NCBI GenBank assembly: GCA_947095535.1
Contig: OX352773.1
Coordinates: 123,118,552 to 123,182,551, forward strand
Source of the DNA: Poecilobothrus nobilitatus
Taxonomy: Eukaryota > Arthropoda > Insecta > Diptera > Dolichopodidae
Direction: 5' to 3'
DNA: 64,000 nt
Shown: positions 1 to 10,725 of the stretch, in pieces
Position numbering within the stretch: the stretch's first letter is position 1
How the letters are laid out: each line of letters begins with the position of its first letter
Notes under the pieces: generated by a model
Seen by the model: the letters and a program-made list of their open reading frames with translations, nothing else
Told to the model about the DNA's origin: nothing
The model's database searches: none
Program-made: the position numbers and the translations under genes

Positions 1-331
1 TAATTTTGCAATTAATTGAATTTATATCAAAGTTAAGCCTTAGGAAATCACAAATATGATATTCTCTTATAAAGAATGACAGCCCTTTTATATAAATTGC
101 TGTATACTTCGCTTCAATCAGTGTTATTTCTTCGTTACTTCTATTTCATTTATTTTCTCAGCTCTCTTGTAATTTTCCTCAATCTGAGCTGAGGGAGAGC
201 CGCTTAACTGACATTTGGGATCTAAACTAGCAATGTTCTCTGACTGAGGAATTTTAATAATTGTGTTTATTAAGGTGGCAATAATTTTTTTTATCTCTAT
301 AATTCTTTTATAATAGATGAATCCGTATTAT

Positions 332-823
332 TTAACTTACATTCATTGAGGTTGATTCAAAGCAAAAGTTTTCAATGGTCTGTGTTAATTCAACTTTGAA
401 AGTATGGAAGTCACTCCTTAGTAATTTTATTTCATTCGCTGAAGTTTTCATATTATTTACTACGTTTGGATCAGTACTATTAAATGGTATTGTTGATTCA
501 ATATCTTCAATGCGCGTGCCAAAATCTGTAAATGACTTAGTGTTTGACTCAATTACTTTGGAACATTTGTTAATGAATGTATTTTGTTCATCATAAAGTA
601 AGTCTAATTTGGACGTGAGCTTTTCGAAATAATTTTTGCCAAAAAGTTGTAAATTCTGGTATTGTTTGCAGACAAAAAATTCTTTCAGTCTACATGTTTG
701 CCAGTTTCTCTCTAGCGTTAAACAAGTTCCATGTAAAGAAGACGAACAAACACCACAACGGGTAATCGTTTCCAATTTACGATCAGTATTGGTACAAGTT
801 GATACATTGCATTTGAAATTCAA
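332..823 (-). pseudogene. ORF1 N-terminus of a non-LTR retrotransposon (Cys/His finger plus helix)
   Basis: A 163-residue open frame starting at the ATG at 823. The first 52 residues have a Cys/His pattern like a PHD finger: C5, C10, C23, C26, H31, C34, a Trp at 41, then C44 and C52. The rest is charged and likely helical or coiled coil. PHD-type fingers followed by coiled coils are known at the start of ORF1 in several insect non-LTR retrotransposons, where ORF1 binds the element RNA. The frame stops at 332 and what follows is full of stops, so the element is truncated. The last Cys pair is spaced unlike a standard PHD finger. Assignment is by pattern only; a host Cys/His-finger fragment is the alternative. 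Confidence 0.5.
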
Positions 824-1456
824 CGTGTTTAATATCCGAAAAGTAAGGCAAGGTGAATTTTTGTATTTAATAATTTTTTTTAAATTATTTTATTTTTTGT
901 TTTTTATTTTTTTATATCAAAAAAAAATATTACATATTTGTAGAAAATTTTATAAACAACACTTTAATACGATAATAAATATATCGCTTTTTACTATAAT
1001 ATGGTAAATTAATAATTTTTTATTGTTACTTTACAAATTTCGCCGCAAGGTGACTCAAGTGCTACTAGGAATCCGAATTAATTTAATTTTGATTGATAGA
1101 TTTATTTATTTATTTATTTAATTCAAGCTACAATATTCAAGTTACAATATAATTCAATTAAAAAAAATATTAAATTTAAACAATAATTATATAAAATAAA
1201 AATTAACAAAATATTTTATGGTATTTAATGTAATAATTAATACGCGTATGTACTACATTATAAATTTAATTAAAAATAAAATTTTATAAGGAAAAAAAAG
1301 AACAAATTAAAGATATAAATTTATTACAAAAAACAAAAATTATTAATTGAATAATACATATGACATAAAAATCATAGTTATTATTAACAAAATGCATAAA
1401 ATTACAAATCAAAATTAACCATCGATTGATATAAAAAAAAAATTGATAATGCAGTT
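824..1456. other. AT-rich spacer without a gene
   Basis: Nothing coding seen. It contains a short (TTTA)n tract near 1098-1122 and long A or T runs. Confidence 0.6.
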
Positions 1457-2285
1457 TTAATGACATGAATATAAATCTCTTTTTAAAGATTCTTTGGTTA
1501 GTTGAAAGTTAATTTGGGATTTGTGTATATTGCATAGAGACATCGTTCTATGAAGTTGTTCAAACTTACCATAATTAGTGCGGTGAAACTTCAAACTAAA
1601 GAGGTTAACCGATCTTAGCCTAGTATTTGAACAAAAGCTAATGTTGATTAATAATTGTGTAGATAAAATATTTCCTTTTACCAATTCTGCAAAGAGTAAT
1701 ATGTCTGTGACGTTACGACGTTTTCCATCTATGTTCATAAGGAGATAGATTATAAGGATCTTTCCAAAGGAGATGACGTAGGACATATCTAAGAATTTTG
1801 TTTTGAACAGATTCCATTCTTAATATATGGGTTTGATAAAATGGACTCCACACCTGCCTGGCATATTCTAAATTAGGACAAACTAAGCAAGTGCAGAAAT
1901 TTAAAAACATAAGGATCATCAAACTCTCTAGTCCATCGTTTAATAAAACCGAGGATTGAGTTGGATTTGTTTAAAATACATGTATAATGAGCAGGAAAAA
2001 AAAGTTTACTATCAAAAAAATACACCCAAGTCTTTTATAGAATTAACTTTAGGGATACTTTGAAGATTAAAGGAATAGTTATATGAAATTGCATTAAAAC
2101 GACGAGTAAAAGTAATATAAACACATTTAGTAATATTTAGTTTAGTTGAAGGTTGTTGAAATTTCAACAATTATAAAAACAATTAAGGTCAGCTTGTAAT
2201 ACATTCAAATCGTCTAAGGAAGTAATTTTCTTGAAAATCTTCATATCATCAGCATAAATTTTCGAGTTGGTTAGAAAATCGGGAT
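1457..2285 (-). pseudogene. Reverse-transcriptase C-terminal fragment of a Jockey/R1-like non-LTR retrotransposon
   Basis: Read on the minus strand, the stretch begins near 2285 and includes the RT catalytic box YADD (codons at 2245-2256), followed by a segment of the pattern KI..LDDLNVLQADLN. Further downstream it matches the conserved post-RT region of Jockey-type elements, with CPNLEYARQVWSP and RMESVQNKILRYVLR (about 1800-1900). The last part (1457-1786) continues in another frame. At least two frameshifts separate the blocks and the N-terminal RT and endonuclease are absent, so this is a 5'-truncated dead copy. The family call (Jockey, R1 or related) is by motif resemblance only. Confidence 0.75.
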
Positions 2286-3111
2286 ATTAGAACGGCTCAC
2301 AAAGCCATATGTTTAAAATATGGCTTTATGACATATGCCTTTATGACACCATACCATATTAAAAACTGTTCGTATTTACTTTCTTCCTAAAAACTCAAAA
2401 AAGTGCAAAAACATCCAAACAATATTTAAATAATAACTTCTTATCGATTTTATGATCTAAGAAGTTAAAAAAGTGAAGAATTCCTGGAATTAAGTATGCA
2501 ACATTTTTTAAAGTACACAAGATTTATTTATTCACATTAATATTACAAATCACATAGAATATTGCAATATTAGAAGGCCGTCGGCTACTAAAACCATTGT
2601 AATATGTTTTGTCTTTCTGTCATAAATTAGTTTTATATTCCCTAACATTTTCTGATCAGAAAAATCAGAGCATACTTAGATGCCCACCAAATTTATAATG
2701 CAAAAAGTTCCTTCATATATTTTAACAGCGTGAAGAATGCGCCTACAGCTGGCAAAGCTAATTGCCTACTTTTCCGCATTATAAAGGCACGACATGCCCA
2801 TAATAAAATAATAAATTATATATATATATATATATATCGTAGCTATGTTTAATTTGTACGTTCCTGCAAAGTGAATTGCTGGTTTGTACAGAATAAATGG
2901 TATAAAATATTCAACTACTTAGTTTGTGATATGAATATATGTGATTTTTATTTTCAAAAATCAATCCGTATATACTAATTTGGATTTTACCAAATCCATA
3001 CAAATTTCATCAAACACAATAAATCATATTAATTTATTGCTTTGTTACATAGAATTTTATTTGGGACAAAAATGTAATACAATATCCTAAACCTAGTATC
3101 GTTCTACAATA
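2286..3111. other. Non-coding stretch with a (TA)n microsatellite
   Basis: No gene seen. A (TA)n run lies at about 2814-2837. The segment 2519-2600 is an inverted copy of 10113-10196 (annotated separately). Confidence 0.6.
2519..2600 (-). repeat. Dispersed repeat, inverted partner of 10113-10196
   Basis: Contains TATTGCAATATT and CAAATCACA blocks that recur in reverse complement at 10113-10196. In both places a degraded RT fragment follows the repeat in the same relative orientation, so it may be an internal part of one retrotransposon family. Confidence 0.5.
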
Positions 3112-3930
3112 TTATTTCCATATGTGATAATCAACCAAAGCATTATAAAAATATAATTGCCAGTTAACAGGTGAATTTCGTGAAATTAATCGTTCCTCAA
3201 TTGTTTCTTTCAGTAAACAAAGCGTGTTGTGCGCTGTGTGGCATGTGGCACTGTCCTGTTGAAACCACATGTCTGCAACATTAATGCCTTCCAATTGAGG
3301 CCCCAAAAAGTTAGTAATCATCTCTCTGTACGCTACATCGTTGACTGTAATGTTCAGACCATCATCAATTTTGAAGACATATGGGCGAAAGATTCTACCA
3401 GCCCATAGAGCACACCAAACGGTAACTTTTTCCGAATTTAATGGTGTTTCGTTAATGAATTGTAGATTATCATCGCTCCAAATGCGGCAATTCTGTTTAT
3501 TGACATAGCCATTTAGACAAAAGTGTGCTTCATCACTGAACAAAATTTTCAAATGAAATTGTGGATCAAGAGTAATGTTTTCTTCAGCACATTCATCAAA
3601 TCTACAGCGCGAACGATGATCGTGCGCTTCAATTCCTATACAAGTTGAATCTTGTAAGCACGTAAACCAAAATCTTTCCGCAAAATTTTCCATGAAGTGC
3701 ACAGACATAAGTTTAATTGTTGAACACGAAGACGAATTGACACATTTGCATCATCATCAACACTGCGCTGCACATTCCAATTCGCTTATTGTGTTCGCAC
3801 TGTACGACATCTTACGGGATGCGTATTATCGTTTAGAGAAAACGAGTTGCGAAAACTATACACAGTTTCTTAAATTAATTGCTCTGGTGAACGAGTATAA
3901 GCACCATAAAATAAACGATGCCCGATGAGT
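3112..3930 (-). pseudogene. Tc1/mariner-superfamily transposase, degenerate
   Basis: A 198-residue frame on the minus strand (3112-3708) carries the mariner DDE signatures: the first Asp in ILFSDEAHF, a block VTVWCALWAGRIFRPYVF, and the second Asp in MWFQQDSATCHTAH. The third acidic position should lie in a WPPRSCDLTPLDY-type block; here that stretch is scrambled (SPVNWQLYFYNALVDYHIW), so catalysis would fail. The helix-turn-helix part continues upstream to about 3930 in another frame. The overlapping plus-strand frame at 3692-3928 is a shadow. A related degenerate copy lies at 18304-19126 and a C-terminal piece at 55538-55775, so one mariner-like family has been active here more than once. 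Confidence 0.8.
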
Positions 3931-4082
3931 TTCTCCAATTGAACCATGTTTTCAAAATAAATTTGAGGTAACTTTATATTTCAATTAATAAAACTTGATA
4001 TTTGTGCATGATTTGTACCCGTACTCCCTCGGCGAATAACCACTAGACGGCTACCGAGGCCCACAAGATTAGATAAGATTTA

Positions 4083-4262
4083 GATTTTTACTCTGTAGTA
4101 AAATAATAACAATAATAATTAATAATAATAATAACAATAGTTAATAATAATAGTAATAGTAATAATAACAATAAGTATAATAATAATAATAGTAGTAATA
4201 ATAATAGTAATAGTAATAATAACAATAATTATAATAATAATAATAATAGTAATAATAATAAT
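4083..4262. repeat. (TAA)n/(TAG)n microsatellite
   Basis: Imperfect AATAAT/AACAAT/AGTAAT repeats; smaller islands of the same repeat occur at about 4360-4400 and 4504-4517. Confidence 0.85.
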
Positions 4263-4587
4263 AGCTCCACTGTAGAGCTATCTTTGGTTATATCATGCAA
4301 GTAAGGTGTTATATACTGCTGCATGTTGTAATCCACTGATGGCGCTGACTCTGTAGTAAAATAATAATAATATTAATAAGAATACTAATACCAATAATAA
4401 TAGCCGCTACAGTGACAGTGAGGGTTGCATTCAATAATTACTTCATGTAGTAAGATACTACGTATTGTAACTGTTGTAACGGCTATAGTCACTGTCAGCA
4501 AAATAGTAATAATAATAGGCGGATTCATTGATTTTTTACAGTCCCACTCCTAATTCAATGTTTCCGTATCCATTTCCTATCCTTTCC

Positions 4588-4692
4588 TATCCCTACTCCC
4601 TAGCCAATATAATGCGTTCGTTGATAAGGGTTTCATCCCATTATATTGGCTAAAGGGGGAGGTGGGTTTAGTCAGTACGAATTCCCACCTCC
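4588..4692. repeat. Two nested short inverted repeats
   Basis: TAGCCAATATAATG on the left pairs with CATTATATTGGCTA on the right, and GGGAGGTGGG pairs with CCCACCTCCC just beyond. It sits directly before the degraded ORF1 at 4880, so it may be 5' leader structure of that element. That link is inference. Confidence 0.55.
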
Positions 4693-4879
4693 CTTAGGAA
4701 AAACAAAAAACAAAAAGATAACCCAGCGGCAGAAATAGAAGAGATTTCCAGATAAGAAACTAAACAAGAACATTGTACATAAATTTGGAGGATTACTAAG
4801 CGTTACTATTGGGACTTGTGAACGTCCTAGAAACTTAAACTTATTTCCTTAAAGTAGGTATAAAGCAATCGAATCCAAA

Positions 4880-5945
4880 CACAAAGGGTGCTTAAAATGC
4901 CAGCGACCTAATCACAAAAAATAGTACTGTTACCGTGCAATTAGTCACAAGTGCAGCAACTGGTCACAGGATGTCAAACCTGACAACATGACTGCGCCCG
5001 ATAAAATTCCTTGATTCCACGATGCATAAATTACGAAAACAAATCAGATGTACCAGCACACCCTCCCAACGATCAAAATTTCCAGAGCTACCACAGAAAC
5101 ACTACCTAAAAATCAAAACGGACAACAGGTGTACAAAAGGAAAATCGTTCAAGATTTCCAGAACACAAAATAAAATCTCAGTCATTAACAATAGTAACTA
5201 AATAAAACCAACTAATCTAACAACCAAAGCAATCACACAAGTATCTAACATTAAAACTTAAATTTCAATCAATACGATATCAAGCATTCAATCATAAGCA
5301 AAAACTATAGCTTGAACGTTGAGAACAACTCAACAAGGAATCAAAAGAAGAAGCTGACACAGCTTTATCATGCCAAATAACAAAGAAAACCATCTATATA
5401 TGAAAATGGCACTGAAAATACAGAAATAAACATAGCATCCACATCCCTTAAAATAAATAACCAATCATCTGAAATAACAAAGCCATTACCCAAAAAAGAA
5501 AGAAGAGAAATTAGGAAAGAAGACGCACAAAAGGAACCAGTCAAAAACAAATAAAATAATAAAAAAAAAACACAATTATAGCCAACTAACAAAAAAACAA
5601 ATAAAAACAATTAAAAACACAAATATGGGAGGAACAACTAATTAACTAACAACTAAACTCAATAAATTCTACCTGTGTCCCTAATAAATTCGGCGGCGTT
5701 GGTATACTAATCTAATCAACAAAAAAATAAACTGTGGAGAAATAAAAATCGATACAAAACTACAAGTGTGTGAATATAAAACAAAAACTAACAATCATTA
5801 ACTACTACTTCGATCATAACACCCCAATATTCCTACAACTAAGTAGCATAAAAAACCGAGATAATGGGGGAATGGATTTCGACAATATACTAGTACTAAA
5901 CGTCTACACACCCACGTACCCAAGCCCTCAGGAAAGTTAAACATT
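4880..5945 (+). pseudogene. Gag-like ORF1 with zinc knuckles plus a scrap of endonuclease (non-LTR retrotransposon)
   Basis: Around 4885-5000 the plus strand reads as a CCHC zinc knuckle: C-x2-C-x4-H, then a one-base frameshift before the final Cys, followed by a second Cys-rich knuckle (HKCSNWSQD). Paired knuckles of this kind mark ORF1 of Jockey-type elements, which packages the element RNA. The following 600 bp are lysine- and glutamine-rich with several stops. Near 5870-5937 a short frame ending in LVLNVYTPTYPSP resembles the apurinic endonuclease domain of ORF2. The piece is broken by stops throughout and has no intact product. It may be the same element as the ORF2 remnant at 7262, separated by AT-rich sequence. 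Confidence 0.5.
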
Positions 5946-7261
5946 TCCAACAGAAACTATATCCCACGACTTTATAGCGTCGGACTGACAACACCCTTTT
6001 GTTAAAATCTCAAAAAAATATTCAATAAGATAAAAAATAAATTGCTTTATTTTTAAAATTTGTAAACATTGTATAAAATATAAAACTAGCTAGTGTAAAT
6101 TTTGTTTTGTTTTTTAAATTTAGATTTAAATTAATTTTTAACTTAATCTAATATTCTAATCATTTGCTGGATCTGATTATAATGGCCGCACTTTCAATGG
6201 CGGCAACAGATAAGTACTTTTTTTTTAAATCAAATTTATTTTACACTAGTTTTTAAGTTTTAATCTGTTAATTTTCAAATTTGTAGTTTTTAATTCTTTT
6301 TTTTTTATATTAATTTTTATTTGCTTATTTTTTTATTTTTAAAATAGTCATAACTTTTAAATATATTATTTTTAAATTTTCTAATTAAACGCGCGCGATT
6401 TGCTTTGTTTGTTTACATTTAACTAATTTTAATTTTATTAATTATTATTTTATTGCTTCTTTCTAATATTTCCTAATAGTAAACAAATCAAAATTAATAT
6501 CATTCTCCCTCCTGCTCTTATATGGATATTAATGTTCTGATTTTTTTTCTTTCTCAATAATTAGTACCACCATAACTTAAACCGTAATTTTAATTTATAA
6601 TTTCTGGTGGTGATATATATATTTTTTTTTAAATTAACTCTTAATTTACCATAAAAAGTATTATATTGAGAAGGTTTATAGTGTGAGAAAAAGGCAAGGG
6701 AGAAAGATATTTTCTTTTCTTCTTTCTTTTGTCATCTCTTTTCTCCTTGTAAATTTCATATATGAATAATATTAATAGTAGTGTTTAGTGTATATAAAAT
6801 TAACTTAATTATAATAAATAACGTTTTAGTTTTTTATATCGTGTTCTTTTTTTCTCTCTATATTGCACGTAAGTTTTGCTTTGGATGAGTTTCTGGTTGT
6901 AACTGCGTTCAAAAGGATCACTTTACAGTTTATGTTAAAAACTGTTGAACGATTTATAAATCGTTTACAGATTCAAAGCAAACTATATATTTTTTTTTTA
7001 TAACTAATTAAAAAATTGTATTGTATGGGTCGCGGTACATAAATCGTACACATATCATAATTTTTATTCAGTTTTTAATTCATTATTTAACTTCTAATAT
7101 TTAATTTGAAATTTAATTTGATATTTAATTTATTTTTATTTTTTACTTTAATTGTAAATTTAATTGTTTTTCTTACTTTTTAAGTAATTTAATATTTTAA
7201 TTCGATAATTTTTATTTCCATTAATTCCTATTTTTTTTTATACATAATTATCAACTTTAAT
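5946..7261. other. AT-rich spacer without a gene
   Basis: Very AT-rich, many T runs. No coding pattern or repeat boundary that I can support. Confidence 0.6.
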
Positions 7262-9135
7262 GTAGATTTCTGCAACATACGTTTATTAGCGAATTTCAGT
7301 GCCGTCGATTGCCATTTTAATTCCAGCAAACCAACAATACTTGCACTATGTGAAACACAAGTTAGTGGTCAGAATGATCATTTTAATATTACTGGCTACA
7401 CACTCGTTTCACACTTCGTGCCTAAAAGAGGTATCGCTATCTATACCAAAAATGATATAGCTTTCAACTCTCTTAGTAAATTTAAATGTTCTAGCCCAAC
7501 CTTCCATTATGTTTGGGTAAAAATCCTCGTTAGAAAGCAAGTAATACATTTCTCTTTTTTATACAGATCACTTAAATTAAGTGAAGAAGAAACTGCTGCG
7601 GAAATTACAAATCTCTCCATCCAGATCAAGAAATTTTGCACTTATCTCCAGAAACTGAAATTGTTCTGACGGGTATTTTCAATATTTATAACAGAGATTG
7701 GCTTCACTTTTCCAACAACACTTCTCTGAGTCAAAACTCAATTGGAAAACAAGTTGAACTATTCTCATCTATGTTCCACCTTTCTCAACTGGTCCAAAAC
7801 CCCACTAGGATCAATTAATTCATATTGATAAATATGTGGTTTCAGTTAGTTGCCCCCTGGGTGGCTCCGATCATTGTTTGGTTAAAACGAGTTTCCAGCT
7901 TGACACATTCACCAATCGAAGGACTCATCCCAAAAAACTATTATGGCGTACTAGATAGTCATGCGAACTGGGATGACCTTAATAACATTTTCAAATCCTT
8001 CGATTGGTCATTGTTCTTCTGCGTTAAGAATGTCAACTTTGCTGCAAATGCGATTTCTGAAACAATTTTACTTGGAATGAGGTTATTTATACCTCACTCC
8101 ATGAGAACTATTAAACGGAAGTCCAAATCTTGGTTTAATCGCATCTGCAGCGAAGCCATTCTTAAAAAGGATGAGTACCAAAAGAATAGGTCGGAGGTTG
8201 TCAGGTCAACTACATAGTGGTTCGGAACAGATGCAAGAAAGTTATCAACAAGCAACAATTCTTATTCAACTTAAGATTCTTATCCACATGCCAAAGAATA
8301 GCAAATCCTTTTGGACTTTTGCAAAAAGTTTAAAAGAGGATGTTAGCCAGTCCTCTTTTTATCCGCTTGTTGGTATTAATAACAGAATTGTATCAGATTT
8401 CAAAGAGAAAGTGAATTTGTTTGCCAAGCAGTTCGCTTTCAACTCGACACTGCCTTAGTCAACTCTAAATCCAACATCCGTCCCGGATTTATTCCTTCGG
8501 TAAAATTTACTTTAGTACGAGGGCAGTGATGAAAATCTTGAAAAATCTTGACACAAAAAAATCAGCCGGTCCAAATGGTGTTACTACCATGGTCCTTAAA
8601 AATACCTATTCAAATATTTCAAAACCTCTGCGTAATCTTTTTTACATTTTCTTTACCTCGGGTATTCATCCTACCCAATGGAAGGTTGCACATGTTTTCC
8701 CAATTCCAAAAAAAGGTAATAAAAGCAATCCCTCTAACTAGCGGCCTATTGCTATAACCTCGGTTCCACCCACACCCAACCTGACATTCCAGGGAGAAGC
8801 TCTGCACCATTCAACAGATTTAAGAATTCTGGGCATCGAGTTAAATCAAAAATTGACTTAGTCAAATCATATTTTTGGTTTAGCTAAAAATGCTGCTAAA
8901 GGTTAGGGTTTCTTGTACCGCTGCAAAGCTTGCTTCTCTGCAACCAACCTTCTCAATATCTATAAAACGTACGTTAGGCCGTACGTACTAACGTACGTTA
9001 GTGCAATGCACATATTTGGGCTGGACCTCCCCAAACTGCGTTATCCTGACAAAGTGGAAAACAGAGCTATTCCTCAGAGCTAGCGAACCTCGTGCAGCTC
9101 TTTTGAGTGATTTCCAATATTTTCCACCATCCCTC
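7262..9135 (+). pseudogene. ORF2 (endonuclease plus partial reverse transcriptase) of a Jockey-like non-LTR retrotransposon
   Basis: Blocks run in the right order on the plus strand but in shifting frames. The endonuclease domain starts near 7270 (KPTILALCETQVSG), continues through GYTLVSHFVPKRGIAIYTK and a degraded GDFN-type segment near 7670, and ends with a GGSDHCLVKTSF block near 7860. The RT begins at 8526 with LDTKKSAGPNGV and reaches WKVAHVFPIPKKGNKSNPSN and RPIAITS near 8750. It then jumps directly to the post-RT segment (TDLRILGIELNQKLT, NIYKTYVRP), so the palm with the YADD box is deleted. At least five frameshifts or stops are present. An autonomous element of this type encodes the nuclease and RT for target-primed integration. 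Confidence 0.85.
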
Positions 9136-9145
9136 GCAAAAAACA

Positions 9146-9232
9146 AAATATATATATATATAAGATATAATAAATAAAAAAAAAAATATATATATATATA
9201 AGATATAATAAATAAAAAAAATAATATCTATA
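9146..9232. repeat. (TA)n and A-rich tail repeat
   Basis: Two copies of a TATATATATATA-AAGATATAATAAATAAAAAA unit directly after the ORF2 remnant, as expected for simple 3' tails of non-LTR elements. Confidence 0.6.
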
Positions 9233-9356
9233 TATAGGGGTGATCTATTATATAAAAGCCGTAAACGTTTGCAACATTGTTTTTCAAATCACAAAATAAT
9301 ACTGCACATAACAAAGAAAAAGAATAAAAAAAATTGAAAATTTATAGGGTTGGGTA

Positions 9357-9455
9357 GGTATCCCGGAAAAAAAATCCTGAAAATCAAATTCCCGAATTCA
9401 AAATCTCCAAAACGAAATCCCGAATATCGAAATCCTGAAATTTCAAAATCTCACA
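9357..9455. repeat. Short degenerate tandem repeat built on TCCCGAAA
   Basis: Five or more imperfect copies of a 15-20 bp unit containing TCCCGAA, ATCCTGAAA or AAATCCCGA. Confidence 0.55.
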
Positions 9456-10112
9456 TAGACATAATACATATGTAGTATATAGATATAAATATTCCGAAAA
9501 AGAGGAATACTCTGATTTTGAACCCAACTATTAATACTTACAGTATGCCCACCCATATTTACCAATTACATTATGAAAAATAATTAATTTTGAAAGCCCA
9601 GCTACAAAATTATGGTAACCCTGATTTTCAGCCCAACTCTAAAAATCAATACTAAGGTATGTCCATGCATACAGCTTTTCATGTAAAAGTATTCAGTTTT
9701 CACATTTCACTTCACAAATAGTGAATTTTACACCAATTTAGACATTTTTATGAAAAAGAATCATTTTTAAAGGAGTGAGGGGCTGCCGTCCCAAAACTCC
9801 CACTACAAAATTTTTCTATCATTTTCTTAGTGTTATTATCTACGTTTTAACGTTTATTTAAATTTATTCGTATTGCAAAAAGTTAAGTATTCTTACAGAT
9901 GCAACATAGTTCTCAAAAAACGTCTGTAAGATAAATTAAAAATATATTAGAACAGAAAGATATTTCTTTTAATTTCATTTAAAAGTTAAGTGACAAAAAA
10001 CCAATATTATTTCTAGATTACTAAGATACCAGAATCATTAACCAATTTTATTTCTAGATTACCAAACTGGCGTATGATAGTTATTGTATAATTTAATAGC
10101 AGTATTCAACCT
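9456..10112. other. Non-coding stretch
   Basis: Nothing recognisable. Short internal echoes (AGCCCAACT, CTAGATTAC-AA) but no clear repeat unit. Confidence 0.5.
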
Positions 10113-10196
10113 ACAATGGTCTTAGTTACCGATGATTTTCTAATATTGCAATATCCTGTGTGATTTGTAATATTAATATAAATAAATGACATTTTT
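10113..10196 (+). repeat. Dispersed repeat, inverted partner of 2519-2600
   Basis: Shares CTAATATTGCAATAT and TGTGATTTGTAATATTAAT with the partner in opposite orientation. Confidence 0.5.
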
Positions 10197-10725
10197 GACG
10201 CAATCCTTCACGATTATACAATTCAAAACCTTACCCTGGAAAGGGTATACAGTATTAATGATCTTGTAATCCTTCTTGATAAACTCAGTTTTAGTCTACA
10301 CTATGACCTCATGATCTGTAGAACATGTAAATTGTTAGGATTTATTAAAAGAAGAGCTAAAGAATTTAATAACACAGCAGTAACAAAGTCTCTACACTGT
10401 TCGAGACTTTTCGATTTCGATCTATTTTAGAATATGGTAATATTATTTGGGATCTTGCTTTTCAAATAAATTCTAATAAAATTGAATCTATTCAAAAACA
10501 ATTTCTTTTATTTGCCCTAAGAGACAAATTTAATCGCTTTGACTATGCTAATCTTCCGAGTTACTCTATTAGACTTAAATCATTAAACATACTAACCTTA
10601 TCAGCTCGCAGACAAATTTTTTCATATTGTTTCACCTTTGATATTTTAAAGAGTAACATTCATGCAACTTATTTAAATAGTAAATTTTTAGTTAATGGTT
10701 GTATACAGTGCACACGAGATTTTTA
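10197..10725 (+). pseudogene. Post-RT C-terminal fragment of a non-LTR retrotransposon
   Basis: The plus strand reads through INDLVILLDKLSFSLHYD, then GFIKRRAKEFNN, ILEYGN and SIQKQFLLFALRDKF, then RLKSLNILTLSARR, with one or more frameshifts. These are the conserved blocks that follow the RT palm in Jockey/R1-type elements, including the segment that describes cloned RT fragments such as the one at 1457-2285. No palm and no endonuclease are left. The fragment ends at a stop near 10725. Confidence 0.75.

Noticed and set aside
5368..5610. Minus-strand ORF with membrane-like sequence
   Set aside because: It is antisense to a lysine-rich ORF1 remnant; reverse-complement AT-rich codons give Phe/Leu runs.
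2519..10196. A 7.7-kb transposon bounded by inverted repeats at 2519-2600 and 10113-10196
   Set aside because: The repeats are internal to or beside two RT fragments in matching orientation, with no target duplications; two retrotransposon copies explain them better.
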